Shown piece by piece: positions 18,337 to 27,176 of a DNA stretch of 64,000 nucleotides. Origin of the DNA: Fidelibacterota bacterium (GTDB lineage Bacteria; Fidelibacterota; SORT01); assembly GCA_022571215.1 (NCBI GenBank), contig JACZYG010000001.1:186001-250000 (forward strand), written 5' to 3'. Position numbers and translations under genes: made by a program. Position 1 is the first letter of the stretch. Every line of letters begins with the position of its first letter. The notes beneath the pieces are model-generated. The model was not told the origin of the DNA. It saw only the letters and a program-made list of their open reading frames with translations, and searched no databases.

Positions 18337-18954
18337 TCACTCTTTCTCATATTTTTCTATCAGCTTTTTATAATCTCCATTGGTGTTCACATTAAATTGG
18401 GTCGAATTATCTTCGATCTCGAACGTCGCTACATCGTCTTTAAATATCTCCGTCAAAATGTATCCCGAAACATCTCCACCTATCTTTAATAGTTCTTTGA
18501 TACCTCCGGCTGAAAACAGAACAGGATGCGCTTTTTCTCCTTTATAAACAGGATACATCATAGGGGACTTAGGATATTCTTCCACCAATGAGAGCACTGA
18601 ATTTATCAACTCAGATGTCATTAAGGGTTGATCGCCCTGTAAGAACATCACATGACTCTTTTTATCTTCTAACGACTTTATTCCTTTTGCGACCGAAGTT
18701 GAACGACCTTCTTTCCATTTTGGATTTACATGAATTTTGAACCTTTCCCCGCCCCCGATATTTTTAACCGCGTAAAGTATTTTGTTCTTGTTAGCTCCAA
18801 CTATAAGCGTGACACTTTTTAAACGGGATTCTAACGCAGCCCTCAGGGACCACCAGAGTAACGGTTTCTGTCTAAATGGCAGCGTAAGCTTCGGAAACTT
18901 CTCATCCATCCGGCTCGAACTGCCTGCCGCTAAAATTATTCCGTGAACATTCAT
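18337..18954 (-). CDS. mocA: molybdenum cofactor nucleotidyltransferase-like protein (MocA/MobA family)
   Basis: 205 residues. The N-terminus has the nucleotidyltransferase loop GIILAAGSSSRMDEKFPKL (about 5-23), followed by LIVGANKN, FLQGDQPLM (about 105-113, metal-binding Asp) and HPVLFS (about 149-154). This is the MobA-like NTP transferase fold; MocA adds CMP to molybdopterin for xanthine dehydrogenase-type enzymes. The placement immediately upstream of yqeB supports a role in molybdenum hydroxylase maturation rather than sugar activation. The absence of a MobB partner and of any molybdoenzyme nearby means the exact nucleotide (CTP or GTP) remains inferred. Confidence 0.78.
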   Translation of the reverse strand: MNVHGIILAAGSSSRMDEKFPKLTLPFRQKPLLWWSLRAALESRLKSVTLIVGANKNKILYAVKNIGGGERFKIHVNPKWKEGRSTSVAKGIKSLEDKKSHVMFLQGDQPLMTSELINSVLSLVEEYPKSPMMYPVYKGEKAHPVLFSAGGIKELLKIGGDVSGYILTEIFKDDVATFEIEDNSTQFNVNTNGDYKKLIEKYEKE

Positions 18955-19014
18955 TTATTCTGCCTGCCGCAACTAAAATCTCATCTGCTGTTTCAATGAG
19001 ATATGTGCCTAAAT

Positions 19015-19608
19015 TTAGGGTCGTTCCATTCTGAAAATATCATTTACGTTGCTGTAAAGAGGATTGCCTAATCTACCAACCGATTGTAATTTATGAGGGT
19101 CTACCACTCCCTCAGAATATATCGCTTCATCTATGTGAAATAGAACCACCTCCCCAATGATCAGATAGTTTGTCGGTTCTCCAATTTCCACTATTTTTTC
19201 CAACCTGCATTCCATATTTACCGGTGATTCTTTTATACAGGGTGTAGAAATTTTTTCTGACTCACCGGTCGATAAATTCGCCTTCAGAAGCTCGTCAACA
19301 CCGTATTCATAGTCTACCGAAGTAATATTCATCGCTTCCACATTTGATTTCGTAACGAGATTAACCACAAATTCTTCAGTTCTAATTATATTTTTCGCTG
19401 TGTCTTTTGGTATTCCACCTCTCGAAGAAGCCGAAATTGCCAATCGCGGCGGGTAGCTGGTTACTCCCATAAAGAAACTGAATGGCGCAGCGTTCGTGGA
19501 GCCATTCTCATTAAGTGTCGTCACCCACGCGATGGGGCGGGGAACTATTACGCTTGTAAATAGGCTATAAGCTTCTTTTCTTCCAATTTCATTTGGATCT
19601 ATATTCAT
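19015..19608 (-). CDS. flavin reductase / FMN-binding split-barrel protein
   Basis: 197 residues from the ATG at 19608, which overlaps the crotonase stop as ATGA with GGAGG ahead. Motifs of the DIM6/NTAB flavin reductase family are plain: YSLFTSVIVPRPIAWVTTLN, then NAAPFSFFMGVTSYPPRLAIS (flavin-binding split barrel), KDTAKNI, and EFVVNLV. It likely binds FMN or FAD and reduces it with NAD(P)H to feed a partner oxygenase or reductase. It ends an apparent operon queD-thiolase-unknown-crotonase-flavin reductase, so it may take part in oxidation or reduction of an acyl-CoA-derived compound. A 60-base gap separates it from mocA-like. Confidence 0.85.
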   Translation of the reverse strand: MNIDPNEIGRKEAYSLFTSVIVPRPIAWVTTLNENGSTNAAPFSFFMGVTSYPPRLAISASSRGGIPKDTAKNIIRTEEFVVNLVTKSNVEAMNITSVDYEYGVDELLKANLSTGESEKISTPCIKESPVNMECRLEKIVEIGEPTNYLIIGEVVLFHIDEAIYSEGVVDPHKLQSVGRLGNPLYSNVNDIFRMERP

Positions 19609-20375
19609 TTGTGCCTCCAATCCGGTTTTCGTTTTTCAGAGAACGCATTTAATCCTTCCTTTACGTCTTCAGTTTTCAAAAGCTCATCAATATATATATC
19701 TTCTGCCTTTGTCAGCGCCAAATTGAACTCCCATTCCGTTCCGGCTCTCACCGCTTTTTTGGCAAGAGAAAGAACTGATCGGCTTTTTCCTTCAAGAGTT
19801 GCAAGGAGTTCGGTTAGGGACTCTTCAAGTTTGTCATCGGGAACTACACGCGTTATCAAGCCGAATGCCTGCGCTTCCTTAGCTGATAATTTTCTTCCCG
19901 TTAAAACCATATCCATAGCTATTTTAGGTCCTGCTACCCTCGGAAACGCTGCTGCGGCAATGGGTGGATAACATCCGACATCTATTTCAGGCTGTGAAAT
20001 ATAAGTAGATTCCGCCGCAATCACAAAATCACAAAACGTTGCTAATTCGCATCCTCCCCCGATTGCAGGCGCATGTACCACAGAAATTGATATTTTATCC
20101 CATCTATACAGAAGTCTGAAGATGTCATGGAATTTTGAAAGCATCTCCTCTACTTTATCTTCCGTATGGTCTAAAACGTCTACACCTGCGGAAAACATCT
20201 TATCCCCGGCTCCCCTGAAAACCACAAAATGCGCATCCGAACTATTTTCTATTTCAACAAGTGCGCTGTTGATCTCATCCATCGTGGCAATATTAATAAC
20301 ATTATATGGAGGGCGATTGAGCGTTATTGTCGCCACCTGGTCGGTTACATTATAGATAATATTATTATATTGCAT
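19605..20375 (-). CDS. enoyl-CoA hydratase/isomerase (crotonase family)
   Basis: 256 residues. ATITLNRPPYNVINIATM (about 14-31) opens the crotonase fold; the oxyanion-hole segments are VFRGAGDKMFSAGVD (about 52-66) and APAIGGGCELATFCDFVIA (about 104-122). In canonical hydratases two Glu act on water; here the first catalytic Glu lies in the CELATFCD block while the second position reads QPEIDVGCYPP, so one acid is at least shifted. The LNRPPxNVxxIATM signature resembles hydratases acting on cyclic dienoyl-CoA (Dch) as well as ordinary short-chain hydratases. It lies 11 bases after the 122-residue unknown and is coupled to flavin reductase. The true substrate is open. Confidence 0.85.
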   Translation of the reverse strand: MQYNNIIYNVTDQVATITLNRPPYNVINIATMDEINSALVEIENSSDAHFVVFRGAGDKMFSAGVDVLDHTEDKVEEMLSKFHDIFRLLYRWDKISISVVHAPAIGGGCELATFCDFVIAAESTYISQPEIDVGCYPPIAAAAFPRVAGPKIAMDMVLTGRKLSAKEAQAFGLITRVVPDDKLEESLTELLATLEGKSRSVLSLAKKAVRAGTEWEFNLALTKAEDIYIDELLKTEDVKEGLNAFSEKRKPDWRHK

Positions 20376-20386
20376 AAGTGTAACAG

Positions 20387-20755
20387 CTATGCTTTCTTCA
20401 AGACCTTAAGCGCTTGCGTTATTTGGTCATCCACGTTGTCTGCAATCCGACCAGCGAGTCGGTAAATCTCCGATATCTTCTCATAATGCTCTTCTTCCAA
20501 TTCAGGAGTAGTAGTGCTAACAGCAAATATCGGTTCATCATCAGGACCATGCATTCGCAAAATATGCGCAGACTCCTGCTCGTCCGGATTTGTGATATAC
20601 AGAAAAACTACAAAAGATAATGAATCGCCAACCGTGGCGCGATACCTCGTCGGTTCGTCACTCTTTTCCCAGGCAATTTTACCCTTTCGTGTTTTTTCGT
20701 AGAGCGAGTTTATTATAGATTCGTAATCAGGTTCATCAGATATTGCTTTAGCCAT
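20387..20755 (-). CDS. small conserved hypothetical protein (122 residues)
   Basis: I do not recognise this protein. It is acidic, soluble and without signal peptide. The N-terminal half is a helix rich in charge (YESIINSLYEKTRKGKIAWE), followed by a beta-hairpin-like region (RYRATVGDSLSFVVFLYITN) and a C-terminal helix (EHYEKISEIYRLAGRIADN). That helix-sheet-helix layout occurs in small adaptor or immunity-like proteins, but no motif decides it. A GAGGAAT ribosome site precedes its ATG. It sits between thiolase (19 bases upstream) and crotonase (11 bases downstream) on the same strand, so it is almost certainly co-expressed with them. Confidence 0.7.
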   Translation of the reverse strand: MAKAISDEPDYESIINSLYEKTRKGKIAWEKSDEPTRYRATVGDSLSFVVFLYITNPDEQESAHILRMHGPDDEPIFAVSTTTPELEEEHYEKISEIYRLAGRIADNVDDQITQALKVLKKA

Positions 20756-20774
20756 TAATATTCCTCATTGTGTA

Positions 20775-21962
20775 TTACACTCTCTCAAACAGAGCGGCGA
20801 TTCCCATGCCTCCCGAAACGCACAATGTCGCTATGCCGTATTGGGATTTTCTTCGCTGCATTTCATGCAGTAAGGTCACCGTTATCCGGGCGCCGGTGCA
20901 CCCAATTGGATGACCGAGCGCTATCGCTCCACCGTTTACATTAAGCTTTTCTTCATCAATATTCAACTCCCGTTGACATGCTATCACTTGAGCCGCGAAA
21001 GCTTCGTTAATTTCTATCAGGTCGACATCTTCGACTTTTACCCCCGTTTTCTCTTCCAATTTCCGCAAAGCCGGCAACGGTCCTAATCCCATATACTTCG
21101 GGTCCAAGCCAACTACGGAATAATCGATAAGCCGAGCCATCGGTTCGATATTATGTTCTTCAGCGCACTCCTTTGACATGACAAGCAATGAAGCCGCGCC
21201 ATCCGTGATTCCTGAAGACGCTCCCGCATGAACGATACCTTCTTCTTTAAATACGGGTTTAAGTTTAGAGAGCGACTCAGCCGTGACACCGCTTCTCGGA
21301 TTTTCGTCTTTGTCTATTTGAGAACTGTTTCCTTTTTTATCGCTCAACTCTACGGGTGTAATTTCAGATTCAAATTTTCCCTCTTTAATCGCCGATTCAC
21401 ATTTCTGTTGACTCCGGGCTGCGTATTCATCCTGCTCTTCACGCGTAATACCGTATTTATCCACAAGGTTTTCCGCCGTCTCCCCCATCAATACGCTGCA
21501 GAGAGGACACATGAAACCATCCCAATATTGAGCGTCCAACAGTTCGCTGTGCCCCAATTTATAACCCCACCGCGCGTTCATGAGAAGGTATGGAGTAGTG
21601 CTCATAGATTCCATCCCGCCGGCAATTATCGCATTGCTGTCGCCAAGAGCGACTGATTGCGCGGCAGCTATGATGCTCCTTAACCCTGAAGCGCATGCCT
21701 GATTCAGTGTCCACGCGGGAACCTCATCCGGTAACCCGGATAGCCGAACAACCTGACGGGCTGGATTCGGCCTATTACCAGCCTGCCTGCCGTGCCCGAA
21801 GATTAGTTCATCCACCGAATCACGAGAGATTCCCGTACGGCTCAACGTCTCCTTGACAGCTGTTTTGCCGAGTTCCACGGCTTTTGTCTCTTTGAAAACT
21901 CCTCCGAAACTACCCATAGGAGTGCGAACAGCGCCAGCCAGATAAACTTCTCTGCGTTCCAA
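20775..21962 (-). CDS. acetyl-CoA C-acyltransferase (thiolase)
   Basis: 395 residues from a TTG start, preceded by an AGAGG. All thiolase signatures are present: NQACASGLRSIIAAAQ (about 84-99, nucleophilic Cys), GGMESMSTTPYLL, EINEAFAAQ (about 318-326), NVNGGAIALGHPIGCTGAR (about 343-361, catalytic His and Cys), and CVSGGMGIAALFE at the end. It forms or cleaves a C-C bond between acyl-CoAs, for example acetoacetyl-CoA. The operon context with crotonase and flavin reductase suggests fatty acid or amino-acid carbon breakdown, though a biosynthetic role cannot be excluded. The queD stop lies 4 bases upstream. Confidence 0.93.
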   Translation of the reverse strand: MERREVYLAGAVRTPMGSFGGVFKETKAVELGKTAVKETLSRTGISRDSVDELIFGHGRQAGNRPNPARQVVRLSGLPDEVPAWTLNQACASGLRSIIAAAQSVALGDSNAIIAGGMESMSTTPYLLMNARWGYKLGHSELLDAQYWDGFMCPLCSVLMGETAENLVDKYGITREEQDEYAARSQQKCESAIKEGKFESEITPVELSDKKGNSSQIDKDENPRSGVTAESLSKLKPVFKEEGIVHAGASSGITDGAASLLVMSKECAEEHNIEPMARLIDYSVVGLDPKYMGLGPLPALRKLEEKTGVKVEDVDLIEINEAFAAQVIACQRELNIDEEKLNVNGGAIALGHPIGCTGARITVTLLHEMQRRKSQYGIATLCVSGGMGIAALFERV

Positions 21963-21966
21963 TCAA

Positions 21967-22368
21967 CTAACCTCTGTACACCGCGTTTGAGTTTGGCGTT
22001 TCCCAGACCCTCACACTCGTCACGGGAAACCCTAACGAACCGACCTGGTCGAATATCATTTTTGCAATGAATTCTGCCGTCGGATTTCCATCAACCGCTA
22101 AATATCTTTCTTCCAACTCCTCAAGAATCGGAATTATTTCATCTTCTTTGTTCAACAGCATCACATGATCGATATTATCATCAATCCACGTTTTAACCGA
22201 TTTCTTTATCTCCGAGAAATCATAGACCATCCCCATCTCGTCAAGTTCTTCAGAACTCAATTCAATTTCCGCCTTGGCGTTATGACCATGGAGGTGTCTG
22301 CACTTGCCTTCGTAATTCAACAGGCGGTGACCGTAACAGAATTCAATAGTTTTTATTACACTATACAT
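21967..22368 (-). CDS. queD: 6-carboxytetrahydropterin synthase / PTPS family (QueD)
   Basis: 133 residues from the ATG at 22368, chosen because AAGGA stands 5 bases ahead and because the 48-codon extension upstream is low-complexity and not part of the family. Zinc ligands are FCYGHRL and RHLHGHN; the catalytic Cys precedes them as KCRHLHGH. MVYDFSEIKK and LDHVMLL-like (NIDHVMLLN) blocks and ETPNSNAVY at the end complete the T-fold. QueD converts dihydroneopterin triphosphate to 6-carboxytetrahydropterin in queuosine synthesis. The window carries queE, queC and queF at 43.5-45.3 kb, so this assignment is favoured over eukaryote-type PTPS. It is the first gene of the run that continues with thiolase. 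Confidence 0.85.
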   Translation of the reverse strand: MYSVIKTIEFCYGHRLLNYEGKCRHLHGHNAKAEIELSSEELDEMGMVYDFSEIKKSVKTWIDDNIDHVMLLNKEDEIIPILEELEERYLAVDGNPTAEFIAKMIFDQVGSLGFPVTSVRVWETPNSNAVYRG

Positions 22369-22540
22369 CTCGTCCTTCGATTGTTTTATCTTTGTCAGCA
22401 ATAAAAATATACTCAGTGAATTGAGGAAATCACAAACAAAAAAGTTGTATATCTTTTTACTCTTATTTAGTTTGGCTTTCATAAAGTTTAATATGATTAA
22501 ATTAGGACTCAATTAATTTACACCTTAAAGGATCTGAATT

Positions 22541-23716
22541 TTGTTAGCTGTTACTAAACCCAAGCCTTCATTAGATAAAGACTGGCCTAAGAGCTTCGAA
22601 CTGACCGATATGCCGGAAGCTACGTTGAACAATGATCTCGACGTGATAATCGAAGTTGCCTCAGGAGCGATTTGTGGCACCGACGTTGGTATTTACAAAT
22701 CCAAGGATTCTTTAAAGGAGGAGATGTTAGAAGCAAAGGTAGATCCGATAATCATCGGACACGAATTCGCCGGAAGTGTTGTAACCGTGGGGAATAGCGC
22801 TCTTGAATTTTTAAGTAAAAAGTTTAACGCATCGGCGAACAATGACTTTAAAAATCAGATTCTTAATAATTACCATGCCACCGCTGAAATGCATATCACT
22901 TGCGGCAGCTGCCTGCAATGTCGAATCGGCGAGAAGCATGTATGCAAGAATACTCTTATCAAGGGAATTCACATGCACGGAGCTTTTACGAAGTATGTGA
23001 GCGTCCCCGCAGAAAATTTGGTTCTTATTCCGAAGGGAGAAATTCCGCTCGATATAATGTCCTTTATGGACGCTATAGGAAATGCCGTTCACACCGCAAG
23101 CAGCATGGAGAAAAAGGATAAGACTATCGCCATACTCGGCTGCGGCATACAGGGATTGATGGCAACAGCGATTTCTCATCAATTAGGCGCAAAAAAAATA
23201 TTTGTCACTGATGCTTCTCATCCGGATGTCGGGATGACGCACGAAAGGCTTGAATCTACCCATTTCGACATGGCGCGAAAATTCGGGGCGGACGTCTGTT
23301 TCGACATGGCGATCCCGGAAAACCGGCAATTGTTTTTGGATTACGTAATGGAAGAAACAGATGGTGTCGGCGTTGACGGCGTGCTTGAGATGTCCGGGAA
23401 CTATAGAGCATACGAAGACGCTTTCAGGGTAATTCGTTCCGGCGGTATTTTCGCCTTATTAGGGCTTCCGAGTGGAGAGTTCAATCTAAATTTCGCCAAG
23501 AGTATTATATTCAAAGGAGTTACGGTCAAGGGAATTATCGGAAGGCGGATTTGGGAAACGTGGGATATAATGATAGATCTCTTGAAGGACGGCTTAAGCG
23601 ATACTTTTATGGATAACGGATTAGTAACCCACAAATTGAACATTTCGGAATTTGAGCACGCATTCTCTGAAATTGAATCGGGCAATGCTCTCAAAGTTTT
23701 ACTTAAACCTGAATAA
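22541..23716 (+). CDS. tdh: L-threonine 3-dehydrogenase, zinc-dependent alcohol dehydrogenase family
   Basis: 391 residues from a TTG start with AAAGGAT ahead; LAVTKPKPS matches the usual N-terminus. Catalytic zinc residues are Cys45 (AICGTDVG) and His74-Glu75 (GHEFAG); the structural zinc Cys are C121, C124, C127 and C135 ([10 protein letters not shown]). The NAD-binding motif is [12 protein letters not shown] (about 197-208). It is about 45 residues longer than E. coli Tdh (341), largely from an insert at 85-113 between the catalytic and structural zinc sites. Tdh oxidises threonine to 2-amino-3-ketobutyrate, which Kbl (next gene) splits to glycine and acetyl-CoA; the pairing makes the assignment secure. 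Confidence 0.87.
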   Translation: MLAVTKPKPSLDKDWPKSFELTDMPEATLNNDLDVIIEVASGAICGTDVGIYKSKDSLKEEMLEAKVDPIIIGHEFAGSVVTVGNSALEFLSKKFNASANNDFKNQILNNYHATAEMHITCGSCLQCRIGEKHVCKNTLIKGIHMHGAFTKYVSVPAENLVLIPKGEIPLDIMSFMDAIGNAVHTASSMEKKDKTIAILGCGIQGLMATAISHQLGAKKIFVTDASHPDVGMTHERLESTHFDMARKFGADVCFDMAIPENRQLFLDYVMEETDGVGVDGVLEMSGNYRAYEDAFRVIRSGGIFALLGLPSGEFNLNFAKSIIFKGVTVKGIIGRRIWETWDIMIDLLKDGLSDTFMDNGLVTHKLNISEFEHAFSEIESGNALKVLLKPE

Positions 23717-23732
23717 CCGGGATTATTTCACC

Positions 23733-24953
23733 ATGAACGATATGATAAGCATTATCAAAGAAGAATTAGAACGCATCCACGAAACCAATACTTTTAAATA
23801 TGAAACCGAGATTGAATCCGCCCAATCCGCTGTCGTCAAAGTTAACGGGAAAGAGATGGTGATGCTTGCCTCTAACAATTATCTCGGCTTATCCAACCAT
23901 CCGAAAATAAAAGAAGCGGCGATACGCGGAATTAACGAATATGGACACGGTGTTGCCTCGGTTCGATTCCTTTGCGGAACTCAGACTATACATCGCGATC
24001 TCGAAAGAAGAATCTCAAAATTCTTAGGCAAGGACGATTCCATCCTTTTTTCGTCTTGTTTTGCGGCAAATGAGGGATTGTTTGCAAGCTTGTTTAACGA
24101 ACCGCTCGGCAGGGAGGAGTGGCAGGACGTCATTTATACGGATCAATTCAACCATGCGAGCATCATAGACGGGTTGCGACTCTGTCGGTCAAAAAGCACC
24201 GTCAAACGAATTTATAAACATATGGACATGAACGAACTTGAACAATTGCTCAAGGAAGACAAGGATAAAGATTTTAGATTCAGGCTCCTTGTCACTGATG
24301 GAGTCTTCAGCATGGAAGGTGATTTGGCGCCCCTGCCGAGAATAGTCGAGCTTTGCAGGCAATACGGAATAACCCTGACAATTGATGATTCTCATGCTCT
24401 CGGAGTAATCGGCGACAGCGGGAGAGGCACTCCCGAAGAGTTAGGCGTACTTGGAGAAATTGATATTATCACGGGAACTCTCGGTAAAGCCTTAGGCGGG
24501 GCGGCGGGCGGATTCATAGCCGGGGATAAGGAGCTGATCAGTTACCTCCGGCAAAAATCCAGACCGTATACTTTTTCGAATTCTCTGCCGCCGAGTATCG
24601 TCATGGCTGCTATAGAAGCCTTTAATCTGATTGACGGCGATTCATCTATTATCAGTAAGCTCAAAGAAAACACCGCCTACTTTCGCAAGGAGATCAAAGC
24701 GCTCGGATTCACAATTTTGGAAGGCATTCATCCAATAGTTCCCATAATGCTTGGCAAGGCAACGCTTGCGCAGGAGATGGCAAAATCACTTTTGGACGAA
24801 AATGTTTACATCAAGGGGCTTTGGTTCCCGGTCGTTCCGAAAGGCGAAGCAAGACTCAGAACACAAATTTCAGCCGCGCTTAGCAGAGATGATCTTGACC
24901 GAGCTCTTTCGGCTTTTGAAATAGTCGGCAAAAAAATGGGGGTTATAAGCTGA
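23733..24953 (+). CDS. kbl: glycine C-acetyltransferase (2-amino-3-ketobutyrate CoA ligase)
   Basis: 406 residues from the ATG at 23733, 16 bases after tdh; the frame is open further upstream but that would overlap tdh and add a non-homologous leader. Alpha-oxoamine synthase motifs are present: [13 protein letters not shown] (about 47-59), [39 protein letters not shown] (about 215-226) and the PLP-lysine motif [14 protein letters not shown]. The enzyme uses PLP and CoA in the cytoplasm to cleave 2-amino-3-ketobutyrate to glycine and acetyl-CoA. With tdh it forms the main threonine-breakdown route, in line with a protein-using lifestyle. Confidence 0.92.
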   Translation: MNDMISIIKEELERIHETNTFKYETEIESAQSAVVKVNGKEMVMLASNNYLGLSNHPKIKEAAIRGINEYGHGVASVRFLCGTQTIHRDLERRISKFLGKDDSILFSSCFAANEGLFASLFNEPLGREEWQDVIYTDQFNHASIIDGLRLCRSKSTVKRIYKHMDMNELEQLLKEDKDKDFRFRLLVTDGVFSMEGDLAPLPRIVELCRQYGITLTIDDSHALGVIGDSGRGTPEELGVLGEIDIITGTLGKALGGAAGGFIAGDKELISYLRQKSRPYTFSNSLPPSIVMAAIEAFNLIDGDSSIISKLKENTAYFRKEIKALGFTILEGIHPIVPIMLGKATLAQEMAKSLLDENVYIKGLWFPVVPKGEARLRTQISAALSRDDLDRALSAFEIVGKKMGVIS

Positions 24954-25016
24954 TTACTGTCCTACAAGATTTTATTGCTATCTATAGTAAGTTACAAATA
25001 ATATAAGGAGGTCTCT

Positions 25017-26051
25017 ATGCGGAATCGATTCAGTAATTATATCGTATCCATTTTCATATTATTAACCCTGCTGTTAAGCGCTTGCGCCAATGAGGAATTA
25101 TCCACTTCAAGAGATTTTGACTTTGCTTTAGTAATTCACGGTGGAGCAGGCACTATAAAAAGAGAATCCATGAGCAGCGATACAGAGGCGGAATACAGAG
25201 CAAAATTACTTGAGTCTTTGCAAAAAGGTTATAGCGTGCTCGAAAACGGAGGTTCGAGTCTCGATGCCGTAATAGCCGCAATAAAAATAATGGAAGACTC
25301 TCCACTGTTCAATGCAGGTAAGGGCGCGGTATTCACTCACAACGGATTGAACGAACTCGATGCTTCAATTATGGACGGTAAAACATTAAAAGCAGGCGCG
25401 GTCGGCGCGGTGAGAAATGTTAAAAACCCAATAGAGCTCGCTCGTCTCGTGATGGAAAAAACATGGCATGTATTACTTATAGGAGAGGGAGCTCGGCTTT
25501 TCGCTGAAGATCAAGGAGTTGAGCTTGTTTCAGACGAATATTTCTTTACCAAAAGAAGGTGGGATTCTCTTCAAAACGCGCTTGAGACAGAGTCAAGGAA
25601 AGATCAATCAGGGCTGTCTATTGAATCATACAGTCATTTGGGTACAGTCGGAGCGGTGGCGCTTGACAAAAACGGAAACCTCGCTGCGGGTACGTCAACC
25701 GGCGGAATGACCAATAAATTATATGGTCGGGTTGGAGACTCGCCGATAATTGGAGCTGGAACTTATGCTAATAATAAAACCTGCGCAGTTTCCGCTACTG
25801 GACAAGGTGAGTATTTTATCAGAGGCATGATTGCTCATGACATATCCGCTATGATGGAATATAGCGGGAATAGTCTTGAAGAAGCCTCACATGAGGTAAT
25901 ACTGAATAAACTGACTGCCATGGGAGGCACGGGAGGAGTCATATCAATTGACTCTGACGGCAACATATCAATGCCGTTCAATACATCCGGAATGTACAGG
26001 GCGTATCACCGGGCGGGTGAAGAACCGGTCGTAAAGATATTTAAAGACTAA
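25017..26051 (+). CDS. isoaspartyl peptidase / plant-type L-asparaginase, lipoprotein
   Basis: 344 residues preceded by a near-perfect AAGGAGGT. Residues 1-23 are a lipoprotein signal peptide (LLLSAC, Cys23). The Ntn-hydrolase fold is shown by VIHGGAGTI (about 39-47), SSLDAVIAAIKIMEDSPLFNAGKG split over 80-104, and the autocleavage site HLGTVGAVA with the nucleophile Thr210. After self-processing the enzyme hydrolyses isoaspartyl dipeptides or asparagine. Being a lipoprotein it acts in the periplasm or at the surface, on peptides released by the many proteases here. The convergent gene ends directly at its stop: the two stop codons touch (26049-26054). Confidence 0.9.
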   Translation: MRNRFSNYIVSIFILLTLLLSACANEELSTSRDFDFALVIHGGAGTIKRESMSSDTEAEYRAKLLESLQKGYSVLENGGSSLDAVIAAIKIMEDSPLFNAGKGAVFTHNGLNELDASIMDGKTLKAGAVGAVRNVKNPIELARLVMEKTWHVLLIGEGARLFAEDQGVELVSDEYFFTKRRWDSLQNALETESRKDQSGLSIESYSHLGTVGAVALDKNGNLAAGTSTGGMTNKLYGRVGDSPIIGAGTYANNKTCAVSATGQGEYFIRGMIAHDISAMMEYSGNSLEEASHEVILNKLTAMGGTGGVISIDSDGNISMPFNTSGMYRAYHRAGEEPVVKIFKD

Positions 26052-26888
26052 TTATGATGAAGATATAAATTCGACTATCTTAACGATAATTTCCGGGTCT
26101 TTTAGAATTCTTCTATGTCCCAATCCTGTTGTAGTCACAAACTCTACGTCGGGCAGACTATTCGCATACCCCTCTCCTTGACTATACGGGACATCTTTAT
26201 CTTCTTTATCGTGTATCACAAGAAACGGCATTTTCAATTCCACCGCGAATGAATCCACCGAAAGATCATGTATATTCAAATCACTACTCTCTTTAAACCT
26301 CTTTTGGATTCCTCTGATCATCATATCATTTACTTTAGCGCTGATGTTTATCAATTCACGGAAACTTTCGATTATATAGTTCATTGTAAAGGGAGACGCT
26401 ACTATAACTACCCGTTTTACATTTAAATTATGACGATGTATCGCATTACTAAGCGCCATTCCACCAAAAGAATGACCAATAATGGCGCGGATCGGGCTGA
26501 ATTGTTCATATATTTGCGTGATTATCTCAGAGCCCTCGAACAGGTTGGTGGTCTTTCCTTCCGAATCTCCATGAGCCGGCATGTCGAATGAAATAACCCG
26601 GTAACCTTTTTTATTCAGCGGCTCTGCAAGATGCCCCAAACGAGTCCCCCTGCTTGCCCAACCGTGAACTAAAATTATTGTTTCCTCTCCTTCACCCCAT
26701 CTGTAGACAGCGACTTTTTTGCCGCCGTATTCTATGCTCGAGTGAGTAGCCGATTCATAGTATGGCATCTCTGAATCAGGTCGCGGAAGACCCATAGGAG
26801 TGAAGAACATTTTATCTGCAATACGCGCTGCAACATGAGGAGCCAAAACGCTTAGTACTCCTAAAGATATACTCATCAATTTGTGCAC
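26052..26888 (-). CDS. alpha/beta hydrolase
   Basis: 278 residues, probably with an N-terminal hydrophobic segment (about 5-20) that may anchor it. The alpha/beta hydrolase features are IILVHGWASRG (about 71-81, oxyanion hole), IGHSFGGMALSN (about 138-149, nucleophile Ser141), a late Asp in VIHDKEDKDVP, and His in TGLGHRRILKDP. The substrate is unknown; related proteins are esterases or lipases. It is transcribed alone, toward the asparaginase gene. The start is a GTG at 26888 or an ATG four codons inside, neither with a strong ribosome site. Confidence 0.82.
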   Translation of the reverse strand: MHKLMSISLGVLSVLAPHVAARIADKMFFTPMGLPRPDSEMPYYESATHSSIEYGGKKVAVYRWGEGEETIILVHGWASRGTRLGHLAEPLNKKGYRVISFDMPAHGDSEGKTTNLFEGSEIITQIYEQFSPIRAIIGHSFGGMALSNAIHRHNLNVKRVVIVASPFTMNYIIESFRELINISAKVNDMMIRGIQKRFKESSDLNIHDLSVDSFAVELKMPFLVIHDKEDKDVPYSQGEGYANSLPDVEFVTTTGLGHRRILKDPEIIVKIVEFISSS

Positions 26889-27000
26889 TAATTTAAAAAT
26901 ATTTAAAATGTTTCTGCCTCCACTTCATTATAACTCAGCAGTCTGATATAAATGTTCAATTCAGTAACGGCTCGCAATATAAACCTCAATTCACAAATAA

Positions 27001-27025
27001 AAAAGCCCGCCAACGGCGGGCTTTT
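27001..27025 (-). terminator. intrinsic terminator for the repeat-protein/small-peptide unit
   Basis: AAAAGCCCGCC-AAC-GGCGGGCTTTT forms a perfect 11-base-pair stem with a 3-base loop. Read on the minus strand it is followed by a T-run (26999-27004) and lies 22 bases after the stop of the 34-residue gene. Confidence 0.85.
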
Positions 27026-27047
27026 GTCATTGAATTCAAGTTATATT

Positions 27048-27152
27048 CTAAACAGGTACTGGAACTTCATGAAATATTTCCGGTTCTCCGCCGAGAGCGG
27101 TTCCTACTGACAGAAGCAAGATTATCAGCAGAAATAGTAGCTTTTTTTTCAT
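27048..27152 (-). CDS. 34-residue putative secreted peptide
   Basis: A very short frame starting at an ATG with GGTGG ahead. It encodes MKKKLLFLLIILLLSVGTALG (a textbook signal peptide: three Lys, a long Leu/Ile core and an A-L-G cleavage site) followed by only 13 residues, GEPEIFHEVPVPV. It lies 24 bases downstream of the repeat-protein gene on the same strand and directly ahead of a strong terminator, so it is part of that transcript. The function is unknown; it could be a secreted peptide, a small lipoprotein-like factor, or a remnant of a longer gene. I consider it real because of the signal peptide, ribosome site and terminator placement. Confidence 0.55.
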   Translation of the reverse strand: MKKKLLFLLIILLLSVGTALGGEPEIFHEVPVPV

Positions 27153-27176
27153 AATACCACCATGTTTTATTCGTTA

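Noticed and set aside
21967-22512. A 181-residue start for QueD
   Set aside because: The extra 48 codons are low-complexity, AT-rich and lie in the promoter region; the ATG at 22368 has a good ribosome site.
19605-23716. Anaerobic benzoyl-CoA pathway (crotonase of Dch type plus 6-hydroxycyclohexenecarbonyl-CoA dehydrogenase)
   Set aside because: The dehydrogenase is on the other strand and paired with kbl, so it is threonine dehydrogenase; no benzoyl-CoA reductase is present.
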